Position numbers and translations under genes: made by a program. 5,175 bases of DNA from assembly GCA_017849335.1 (NCBI GenBank), contig JAFIHP010000307.1, forward strand, positions 1 through 5,175, in the 5' to 3' direction. Within the stretch, counting starts at the first letter, position 1, and each line of letters starts with the position of its first letter. Below are positions 1 through 4,801 of the stretch, one piece after another. This DNA is from Actinomycetales bacterium (GTDB lineage Bacteria > Actinomycetota > Actinomycetes > S36-B12). The notes under the pieces are model-generated. The model saw nothing but the letters and a program-made list of their open reading frames with translations. It ran no database searches and was not told the DNA's origin.

Positions 1-100
1 CCATCCCCAACCGCACCGCATCGTCGACAACGACCTCGACCTCATCCGCGGCGGCACCCTCATCGGGGTCGCCGGGAAGCTCGGGATCAGATTCGAACAT
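1..100 (-). CDS. N-terminal fragment of an unrecognised acidic protein
   Basis: Only the first 33 codons, read from an ATG at 100 down to the window edge, are visible; the gene continues outside. The visible residues start MFESDPELPGDPDEG and are dominated by Asp, Glu, Val, Ala and Gly, which looks like a disordered acidic leader and names no family. There is no Shine-Dalgarno sequence. A good promoter-like pair (TTGAGT, 17 bases, TATCGT) ends 6 bases before the ATG, so the mRNA could begin at the start codon itself, and this is the main support for the gene. About 73% of third positions are G or C, low for this DNA. An opposing plus-strand frame ending at the TAG at 137-139 is also open, so the strand is not certain. 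The gene is divergent from disA and is not radA, the usual actinobacterial neighbour upstream of disA. Confidence 0.55.
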   Translation of the reverse strand, partial: MFESDPELPGDPDEGAAADEVEVVVDDAVRLGM

Positions 101-106
101 ATGTCT

Positions 107-135
107 ACGATAGCCGACGCACCGCCAGTACTCAA
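107..135 (-). promoter_or_regulatory. Candidate promoter for the leftmost minus-strand gene (leaderless)
   Basis: On the minus strand, TTGAGT (135 to 130) and TATCGT (112 to 107) are separated by exactly 17 bases, a good match to a primary sigma factor promoter. Six bases (AGACAT) follow the -10, then the ATG at 100, so the expected transcription start coincides with the start codon. This explains the missing ribosome binding site. The hexamers and spacing are seen; activity and leaderless transcription are inferred. Confidence 0.5.
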
Positions 136-139
136 CTAG

Positions 140-175
140 GGAACATCACGATTGTGTTGCGGTGCAACGTGTTCC
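140..175. repeat. Nested inverted repeat in the intergenic region upstream of disA
   Basis: GGAACA (140-145) is complementary to TGTTCC (170-175). Between them, GTTGC (156-160) pairs with GCAAC (164-168) around a GGT loop, with a possible extra U-G pair at 155/169. The two arms are asymmetric: ten unpaired bases lie on the left and almost none on the right. It sits between two divergent transcription units, so no gene ends here and a terminator role is unlikely. It could be an operator or a structured leader element for disA. I do not recognise it as a known regulator box. Confidence 0.45.
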
Positions 176-210
176 ACTCGCCACCCGCGACACGCTCTCT
201 CGATGAGCGT

Positions 211-237
211 TTGCGCGGCCGCGCTCCGGGGTACGGT
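211..237 (+). promoter_or_regulatory. Weak candidate disA promoter
   Basis: TACGGT (232-237) fits the TANNNT pattern of actinobacterial -10 elements, and TTGCGC (211-216) could serve as a -35, though the 15-base spacing is short. Between them lies GCGCGGCCGCGC (213-224), a perfect 12-bp palindrome that overlaps the -35. Transcription from here would leave a leader of roughly 30 bases before the GTG at 275. This is a weak call; other starts between 140 and 260 are possible. Confidence 0.25.
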
Positions 238-241
238 CGGC

Positions 242-277
242 GTGGGCCGGCGGGCGGCCACAAGGACGATCGGGGTG
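242..277 (+). promoter_or_regulatory. disA ribosome binding site, with a hairpin directly upstream
   Basis: AAGGA (262-266) lies 8 bases before the GTG at 275-277, ideal spacing, and decides the disA start. The in-frame ATG at 281 is 14 bases from AAGGA, too far, and the GGTGA-like run at 274-278 is too close to it. Immediately upstream, GTGG and CCG (242-245, 247-249) can pair with CGG and CCAC (255-261), with one bulged G. The last stem base at 261 abuts AAGGA. Such stems are common in GC-rich DNA, so a regulatory role is only a possibility. Confidence 0.55.
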
Positions 278-1372
278 ACGATGGCGCCGGGTGACGCAGT
301 GCCGGGCGGCGGGCTGTACGACGTGCTCGCGAAGGTCGCACCCGGCACCCCTCTGCGCGACGGGCTGGAGCGCATCCTGCGCGGGCGCACCGGCGCCCTG
401 ATCGTGCTGGGGTGGGACCGTCAGGTCGAGCAGGTCGTCAACGGCGGGTTCGTGCTCGACGTCGAGTACTCCGCGGCCCGGCTTCGTGAGCTGACGAAGA
501 TGGACGGCGCGATCGTCCTGGACGCCGACACGCTGAAGATCACCCGTGCCGCGGTCCAGCTCATGCCCGATCCGACGCTCCCGACCGAGGAGACCGGAAC
601 GCGGCACCGCACCGCCGACCGCGTCGCCCGGCAGACCCATCGCCCGGTCATCAGCGTCAGCAAGTCGATGAACATCATCGCGATCTACGTCGACGGCCGC
701 CGCCACGTGCTCGAGGACTCGGCCGGCATCCTGTCCCGCGCGAACCAGGCCCTTGCGACGCTCGAGCGCTACCGCGCACGGCTCGACGAGGTCAGCGGCA
801 GCCTGTCGGCGCTGGAGATCGAGAACCTCGCCACCGTGCGGGACGTCGCCGTGGTGGCCCAGCGCTCGGAGATGGTCCGGCGCATCCGGCGGGAGATCGA
901 CAGCTACGTCGTCGAGCTCGGCACCGAGGGGCGCCTGCTGGCACTCCAGCTCGCCGACCTCGTCGCCGGGGTCGACACCGACCGGGTCCTGCTCGTACGC
1001 GACTACCTCGTCCCTGCCGCCAACCGCAAGAAGCGCGGCGTGGAACGGGCCCTGGAGGAGCTCGACTCCCTCTCCGAGGTCGACCTGCTGGACCTCGTCA
1101 CGGTCGCGCACACGTTCGGGTTCCCCGACACGACCGACGCGCTCGAGGGCCCGGCCAACCCGCGCGGCTTCCGGCTGCTCGCGCGCGTGCCACGTCTTCC
1201 CGACGTCATCGTCGACCGGATCGTCGGCCACTTCGGCAGCCTGCAGCGCCTGCTGGCGGCCAGCGCGGACGACTTGCTGCAGGTGGAGGGCGTCGGTGAC
1301 GCTCGCGCCCGATCGGTGCGGGACGGCGTCTCGCGGCTCGCGGAGGCGAGCATCCTCGACCGCTTCGGCTGA
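275..1372 (+). CDS. disA: DisA, DNA integrity scanning diadenylate cyclase
   Basis: DisA condenses two ATP into the second messenger cyclic di-AMP and, in studied bacteria, binds branched DNA such as stalled forks, which lowers its activity. The product is 365 aa from GTG 275, close to the 358 aa M. tuberculosis protein. The N-terminal DAC domain carries the catalytic DGA motif at 77-79 and RHR within GTRHR at 110-112, plus the hallmark runs LRDGLERILRGRTGALIVLG and ILSRANQA-TLERY. A helical spine follows, and the last ~60 residues form a RuvA-like helix-hairpin-helix DNA-binding domain (LLQVEGVGDARARSVRDG). Both catalytic motifs are intact. GTG 275 is preferred because of the AAGGA 8 bases upstream; the frame stays open upstream to 152, but without family support. 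The upstream neighbour is a divergent gene rather than radA, so disA is probably transcribed alone. It is convergent with the membrane protein, 4 bases apart. Confidence 0.97.
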   Translation: MTMAPGDAVPGGGLYDVLAKVAPGTPLRDGLERILRGRTGALIVLGWDRQVEQVVNGGFVLDVEYSAARLRELTKMDGAIVLDADTLKITRAAVQLMPDPTLPTEETGTRHRTADRVARQTHRPVISVSKSMNIIAIYVDGRRHVLEDSAGILSRANQALATLERYRARLDEVSGSLSALEIENLATVRDVAVVAQRSEMVRRIRREIDSYVVELGTEGRLLALQLADLVAGVDTDRVLLVRDYLVPAANRKKRGVERALEELDSLSEVDLLDLVTVAHTFGFPDTTDALEGPANPRGFRLLARVPRLPDVIVDRIVGHFGSLQRLLAASADDLLQVEGVGDARARSVRDGVSRLAEASILDRFG

Positions 1373-1392
1373 GGCCCTACGAGGCGTTGGTC
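1358..1392. terminator. Inverted repeat around the disA / membrane-protein stop codons
   Basis: GCTTCG (1362-1367) pairs with CGAGGC (1380-1385), including one G-U pair. The outer GACC (1358-1361) pairs with GGTC (1389-1392), leaving GTT bulged on the right. The loop contains both stop codons: TGA at 1370-1372 (plus) and TAG read from 1379 to 1377 (minus). Since the two genes end 4 bases apart, this stem would have to serve both transcripts. There is no U-tract, which is normal for actinobacterial stem-loop terminators. The bulge and wobble make it weaker than the one at 2976-2998. Confidence 0.4.
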
Positions 1393-2051
1393 AACGAGAA
1401 CGGCGTGGGCTCGCTCGTCACCTTGGCGTTGCGTCCCTCGACGCGGTAGGTGCCGGCCTTGGCCGCCGGACCGTTCTCGGTCGGGCAGTTGGGAGCGGTG
1501 AGCTTGCCGTCCCAGGTGATGCTGGAGGCGACCTTCTCGCCCGCCTTGAGCACGACCACCTTCGACTTGTTGCTGGCGTTGCAGTCGTCGCTCGACCACA
1601 CGTGGTAGCCGCCCGACGTGATGGACAGCTCGTTCGCCTTCGGGCCGACGTCGCGCTTGCAGGCGACGTCGCCGGTGTTCTCGATCGTCAGGGTCAGCCG
1701 GGGAGTCGACCCGACGGGATAGGTCGACGCGTCGGTCGTGGCCTCGACCGCGATCGCGGAGTCCTCGCACGCGAGCGGTTCGGTCGTCGCCGAGGCGGCC
1801 GGCGACTCCTGTGCGTCAGCCGAGCTGGCGGGCGACGACTCGCTGGACGCGGACGGCGAGCCGGATGCGCTGGCGCTCGAGGACGAGCTCGACACGTCGG
1901 CAGCCGCGTCAGCGGAACCGCCACCACGCACCGCGCCGATGAGCCACCACAGCAGGGCGAGCACGGTGATCACCACGACGACCACGGCAGCACGCCGGAT
2001 CCAGTACACCGTCGGCGGCTCAGGGCCGGAGGGGTGCATGAGCGTGCTCAC
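1377..2051 (-). CDS. Single-pass membrane-anchored extracytoplasmic protein with Ser-rich stalk
   Basis: The 224-residue product has a short N-terminal segment ending WIRR, one hydrophobic helix at about 21-41 (AAVVVVVITVLALLWWLIGAV), a low-complexity Ser/Ala/Pro stalk at about 45-92, and a C-terminal domain of about 130 residues rich in beta-prone stretches (for example RLTLTIENTGDVAC). Basic residues before the helix predict that the C-terminal domain faces outward. Cysteines at 95, 131, 157 and 189 are all in that domain, enough for two disulfides. The fold resembles small secreted beta-sandwich domains, but I assign no function. Its place and orientation after disA match Rv3587c of M. tuberculosis, also a conserved membrane protein. 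The GTG at 2051 lies 6 bases after TAGCGT, suggesting a leaderless start; ATG at 2039 would shorten it by four residues. It has no signal-peptidase or lipobox motif that I can see. Confidence 0.85.
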   Translation of the reverse strand: MSTLMHPSGPEPPTVYWIRRAAVVVVVITVLALLWWLIGAVRGGGSADAAADVSSSSSSASASGSPSASSESSPASSADAQESPAASATTEPLACEDSAIAVEATTDASTYPVGSTPRLTLTIENTGDVACKRDVGPKANELSITSGGYHVWSSDDCNASNKSKVVVLKAGEKVASSITWDGKLTAPNCPTENGPAAKAGTYRVEGRNAKVTSEPTPFSLTNAS

Positions 2052-2098
2052 AGGGCCACGCTACTGCGCGCTCTGCGTTGCCGTGACACCCTGTCGGC
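2052..2098. promoter_or_regulatory. 47-bp divergent promoter region, membrane protein / mutY
   Basis: This is all the DNA between two divergent GTG starts. On the minus strand, TAGCGT (2063 to 2058) is followed by 6 bases and then the GTG at 2051. On the plus strand, CACCCT (2087-2092) is followed by 6 bases and then the GTG at 2099, though this hexamer matches only the key A and final T. Neither gene has a Shine-Dalgarno sequence, and the gap is too small for two leaders with separate promoters, so two leaderless transcripts with overlapping -35 regions are the simplest reading. The -35 hexamers (TCACGG on minus, CTGCGC on plus) are poor. Confidence 0.4.
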
Positions 2099-2980
2099 GT
2101 GGCGGACGAGCGGAGAGGGTCGGATCTGGTCTCCCCGGTCATCCGCTGGTTCGACCGCCACGAGCGTGATCTCCCCTGGCGGCACACGACTGCCTGGGGC
2201 GTCGTCGTGAGCGAGTTCATGCTCCAGCAGACCCCGGTCGACCGGGTCCTCCCCCGCTGGCACGAGTGGATGGACCGATGGCCGGCGCCCGTCGACCTGG
2301 CCGCAGCGCCGCCCGCGGACGCGATCCGCGCGTGGGGTCGGCTGGGCTATCCGCGACGCGCGCGCTTCCTGCACGCCGCCGCCGTCCGGATCGCCACCGA
2401 GCACGGGGGCGAGGTCCCCGCGGACGAGGCTGCTCTGCGGGCACTTCCCGGCGTCGGCGAGTACACGGCCGCCGCCATCCGGGCGTTCGCGTTCGGGCGG
2501 CGGTCGGTGGTCCTGGACACCAACGTGCGCCGCGTGCTGGCGCGCGCCGTCGACGGTCGGGAACGCCAGAGCCCGTCGATCTCGACGGTGGAGCGCACGA
2601 CAGCCGACGCGTTGTGGCCCCGGCGCGACGCGCGGTCGGCCCGCTGGTCGGCCGCCGTCATGGAGCTCGGCGCCCTGGTGTGCACCGCACGCACGCCGGA
2701 CTGCTCCCGCTGCCCGATCCGGCACCGATGCGCCTGGAACGCTGCGGGCCGGCCCGTCGACGAGGTCGCACCACGCCGGCAGGCCGCGTACGAGGGCAGC
2801 GACCGGCAGGCGCGCGGCGCCGTCCTCGCCGTCGTCCGCGGCGCCGACGCACCGGTGGCCCTGGCCAGCCTGCGCGACGCATGGCCGGACGACGCGCAGC
2901 GCGATCGCGCGGTCGCGGGGCTGATCGCCGACGGGCTGGTCGAGGTGACGGAGGGTGGGCTGCTGCGCCTGCCGACCTGA
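2099..2980 (+). CDS. mutY: MutY, A/G-specific adenine DNA glycosylase
   Basis: MutY removes adenine mispaired with 8-oxoguanine, preventing G:C to T:A transversions; it is the last barrier of the GO repair system. The 293-residue protein begins with the conserved RDLPWR segment (23-28). The SEFMLQQTPV motif holds the catalytic Glu39. The helix-hairpin-helix LPGVGEYTA is at 116-124, and the catalytic Asp140 lies in VLDTNVRR. The iron-sulfur loop is intact: Cys195, 202, 205 and 211 with the canonical spacing C-X6-C-X2-C-X5-C. It lacks the full C-terminal NUDIX-like 8-oxoG recognition domain of E. coli MutY (350 aa), having only about 80 residues after the cluster; short forms of this size are usual in actinobacteria, so this is not a truncation. 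The GTG start has no Shine-Dalgarno sequence and may be leaderless. It is convergent with zwf, 13 bases apart. Confidence 0.96.
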   Translation: MADERRGSDLVSPVIRWFDRHERDLPWRHTTAWGVVVSEFMLQQTPVDRVLPRWHEWMDRWPAPVDLAAAPPADAIRAWGRLGYPRRARFLHAAAVRIATEHGGEVPADEAALRALPGVGEYTAAAIRAFAFGRRSVVLDTNVRRVLARAVDGRERQSPSISTVERTTADALWPRRDARSARWSAAVMELGALVCTARTPDCSRCPIRHRCAWNAAGRPVDEVAPRRQAAYEGSDRQARGAVLAVVRGADAPVALASLRDAWPDDAQRDRAVAGLIADGLVEVTEGGLLRLPT

Positions 2981-2998
2981 GCGGACCGTTCGCTCAGG
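2976..2998. terminator. Two-way terminator hairpin shared by mutY and zwf
   Basis: CCTGAGCG (2976-2983) and CGCTCAGG (2991-2998) form a perfect 8-bp stem, extendable by a G-U and an A-T pair to a CCG loop. The left arm contains the mutY stop TGA (2978-2980) and the right arm contains the zwf stop (TGA read from 2996 to 2994), so the two stop codons are paired with each other in the stem. The stem reads the same on both strands and would act on both transcripts. No U-tract follows. Confidence 0.65.
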
Positions 2999-4448
2999 CG
3001 CCGTGCGGGTTCGGGGCCCGCCAGGCCCGCTCGAACGGCAGGCGCCAGGAGTTCGGCGCGACGAGCTGGTGGATCGCGTTCGGACCCCACGACCCGGGCG
3101 AGTACGGGCGCATCGGCGGCGGCGACGTGAGCAGCGGCTCGGAGATCTCCCAGAGCCGCTCGATGCCGTCCGCCGTCGTGAAGAGCGTGTGATCGTGTCG
3201 CATCGCATCGAGGATCAGCCGCTCGTACGCCTCGAACACGTCGCCGCTCATCCCGGTGTCGTGCATCGCGAACTGCAGGCTCAGCTTGTCCAGCCGCATC
3301 CCCGGGCCGGGGCGCTTGCCGTAGAACGACAGCGACACCTTCGCCGAGTCGGCGAGGTCGAACGTGAGGTGGTCCGGCCCGTGCACGCCCAGCCCCGACC
3401 CGGCCGGGAACATGCTCTTCGGCGGCTCGTGGAACGCGATCGACACGATGCGCTGGCCCTCCGCCAGGCACTTTCCCGTACGCAGGTAGAACGGCACCCC
3501 CGCCCACCGCCAGTTGTCGATGTGGCAACGCAGCGCGACGAAGGTCTCCGTCTCCGACCCGGGCGCGACGCCGTCGATGTCGCGGTAGCCGATGAACTGC
3601 CCGCGGACGACGTCGGTCGGCTCGATCGGCTGCATGCTGCGGAAGACCTTGTTCTTCTCCTCGCTGATCGCCGCCGATGTCAGCGCCGTCGGGGCCTCCA
3701 TCGCGATGAACGCGAGGATTTGGAACAGGTGCGTGACGACCATGTCCCGGTAGGCGCCGGTCCCCTCGTAGAACGCCGCCCGCTGCACGAGGCCGAGCGT
3801 CTCGGGCACGTCGATCTGGATGTGATGGATGAAGTTCCGGTTCCAGATCGGCTCGAACAGTCCGTTGGCGAAGCGGAACGCCAGGATGTTCAGCGCCGGC
3901 TCCTTGCCCAGGAAGTGGTCGATCCGGAAGATCTGCTCCTCGTCGAACGTCTCGTGCAGCCGCGCGTTGAGCTTCACCGCGCTGTCGAGGTCGACGCCGA
4001 AGGGCTTCTCCATCACGACGCACGCGCGCTCCACGAGCCCCGCGTCGCCCAGCATCTCGATGGCGGCGAGAGCCGACTTGGGCGGCACCGACAGGTAGTG
4101 CAGACGCGCCACCTCCCCGTCGAGAGCGGACTCAGCGCGCCCGGCCGCGGTCGCCAGCGCCCCGGCACCGGCGCTCGTCGGGACGTAGTCCAGCGCGGCG
4201 GAGAACGCCTGCCACTCGTCCTCGGTGAAGGGCCGCGTGGCGAACTCGTCCAGCGCGGAACGGACCAGGATGCGGAACTCCTCGACGGAGATGTCCTCCA
4301 GGGAGACGCCGATGACCCGGTAGCCCGGGATCAGCCCGGACGTCGCGAGATGGAACAGCCCGGGAAGCAGCTTCCGCTTCGCGAGGTCTCCCGTCGCGCC
4401 GAACAGGACGACGACCTGGGCCTGCCGAGGGCCCGCTCCCGGATGCAT
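2994..4448 (-). CDS. zwf: Glucose-6-phosphate dehydrogenase, zwf1-type
   Basis: This enzyme oxidises glucose 6-phosphate to 6-phosphogluconolactone, the entry step of the oxidative pentose phosphate pathway, yielding reduced NADP (possibly NAD). The 484-residue product has the nucleotide-binding GATGDLAKRKLLP at 17-29, EKPFG at 147-151, the substrate-binding signature RIDHFLGKE at 175-183, and EGTGAYRDMVVTHLFQ at 228-243. Asp177, His178 and His240 fall at the same numbers as the catalytic residues of the Leuconostoc mesenteroides enzyme. Later stretches such as IDNWRWAGVPFYLRTGK and RGSWGP-like YSPGSWGPNAI also fit. The sequence is closer to M. tuberculosis Zwf1 (Rv1121, 466 aa) than to the ~510 aa Zwf2 found in tkt-tal-zwf-opcA clusters, and none of those partners is nearby. 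A second zwf elsewhere in the genome is therefore likely. The ATG at 4448 has no Shine-Dalgarno sequence, but TACCGT ends 7 bases before it. Confidence 0.96.
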   Translation of the reverse strand: MHPGAGPRQAQVVVLFGATGDLAKRKLLPGLFHLATSGLIPGYRVIGVSLEDISVEEFRILVRSALDEFATRPFTEDEWQAFSAALDYVPTSAGAGALATAAGRAESALDGEVARLHYLSVPPKSALAAIEMLGDAGLVERACVVMEKPFGVDLDSAVKLNARLHETFDEEQIFRIDHFLGKEPALNILAFRFANGLFEPIWNRNFIHHIQIDVPETLGLVQRAAFYEGTGAYRDMVVTHLFQILAFIAMEAPTALTSAAISEEKNKVFRSMQPIEPTDVVRGQFIGYRDIDGVAPGSETETFVALRCHIDNWRWAGVPFYLRTGKCLAEGQRIVSIAFHEPPKSMFPAGSGLGVHGPDHLTFDLADSAKVSLSFYGKRPGPGMRLDKLSLQFAMHDTGMSGDVFEAYERLILDAMRHDHTLFTTADGIERLWEISEPLLTSPPPMRPYSPGSWGPNAIHQLVAPNSWRLPFERAWRAPNPHGA

Positions 4449-4569
4449 GGTGCGGACGGTAGCGCCGAGACCGCCGCCGCACCCCGTCTGCTACGAGACC
4501 GAAACCTGTTCGTCGGCAACCTTTTACACGACGGTGGCCCTCCGGCCTCCCGGCTGGCAGGCTGGCGTC
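4449..4569. promoter_or_regulatory. Divergent promoter region, zwf / DUF2277 gene
   Basis: These 121 bases separate two divergent starts. Near zwf, TACCGT (4461 to 4456, minus) lies 7 bases before the ATG at 4448; its -35 region (GGGTGC) is poor. Near the DUF2277 gene, CAGGCT (4558-4563, plus) lies 6 bases before the ATG at 4570, again without a good -35. The middle (4501-4535) is the least GC-rich part of the region and holds CGTCG and CGACG (4511-4515, 4529-4533) as a short inverted repeat around CAACCTTTTACA; a regulator site there is possible but not shown. Neither start has a Shine-Dalgarno sequence. Confidence 0.4.
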
Positions 4570-4791
4570 ATGTGCCGCAGCATCCAGACGCTCCGACCGC
4601 CGTTCACCGAGCATGCCGGAGAGGCCGAGATCCGCGCCGCCGCGCTGCAGTACGTGCGCAAGATCAGCGGGTTCCGCGCACCGGCCGCCCACAACCGGGA
4701 GGCCTTCGACGAGGCCGTCGACGCGGTCGCCGCCGCGACGGCCGAGCTCCTGGAACGGCTCGTCGTCCGCGGAACGCCGGCGGGCGGCTAG
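4570..4791 (+). CDS. DUF2277 family small protein
   Basis: The 73-residue product matches DUF2277, a family of small bacterial proteins of unknown function. Family marks are the MCRSI-TL start, the central EIRAAALQYVRKISGFRAP, and a second helix NREAFDEAVDAVAAATAELLERL. It looks like two or three soluble helices with no signal peptide or membrane segment. Family members I recall are about 85-90 residues with an Arg/Ala-rich tail; this one stops earlier, at GTPAGG, so the C-terminus appears short. Cys2 follows the initiator Met and is a family feature; Met removal would expose an N-terminal Cys, which is an inference. The ATG at 4570 is fixed by the conserved MCR start; the open frame extending upstream to 4447 runs through the intergenic region and is unsupported. 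The TAG stop overlaps that of the convergent membrane protein in the palindrome CTAG. Confidence 0.88.
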   Translation: MCRSIQTLRPPFTEHAGEAEIRAAALQYVRKISGFRAPAAHNREAFDEAVDAVAAATAELLERLVVRGTPAGG

Positions 4792-4801
4792 CGCCAGCCG
4801 G
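4777..4801. terminator. Hairpin centred on the shared CTAG stop codons
   Basis: CCGGC (4777-4781) pairs with GCCGG (4797-4801). A single G/A mismatch (4782/4796) follows, then GGCG (4783-4786) pairs with CGCC (4792-4795), closing a GCTAG loop. Both stop codons are in this loop: TAG at 4789-4791 on the plus strand and TAG read from 4790 to 4788 on the minus strand. With the genes overlapping, this stem is the natural place for two-way termination. No U-tract follows. Confidence 0.5.

Noticed and set aside
91..106. TCGAAC at 93-98 as half of an actinobacterial LexA (SOS) box
   Set aside because: The right half should read GTTCGA, but only its first two bases match. It also lies within and just upstream of the start of the minus-strand gene, not over a good promoter match for disA.
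2..139. Plus-strand open frame ending at TAG 137-139 with very high GC3 in its first 29 codons, a possible C-terminus of an upstream gene
   Set aside because: GC3 falls sharply after about position 88. The G-rich first positions of the acidic minus-strand reading explain the same signal, and the minus-strand ATG has a well-spaced promoter. The peptide does not resemble the end of RadA. Not fully excluded without the sequence to the left.
139..175. GGGAAC as the -35 of a SigR/SigH/SigE-type promoter
   Set aside because: No GTT or CGTT occurs at the required spacing of 16-19 bases on either strand; the nearest are 11 and 26 bases away.
152..274. A 41-residue N-terminal extension of DisA, including an ATG at 203
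   Set aside because: There is no ribosome binding site before these starts, the extension has no similarity to DisA families as I recall them, and GTG 275 has AAGGA at ideal spacing and gives the expected length.
753..2210. Long plus-strand Arg/Ser-rich open frame crossing disA and the membrane-protein gene
   Set aside because: It is a shadow of disA in another frame and of the antisense of the membrane protein. Its composition is low complexity, typical of off-frame reading in GC-rich DNA.
2048..4023. Long minus-strand open frames antisense to mutY and out of frame with zwf
   Set aside because: They are Arg/Ala/Gly-rich shadows. mutY and zwf have complete catalytic motifs in their own frames.
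4132..4692. Minus-strand frame spanning the zwf start, the intergenic region and the DUF2277 gene
   Set aside because: It has no recognisable domain, crosses a promoter region, and conflicts with two well-supported genes.
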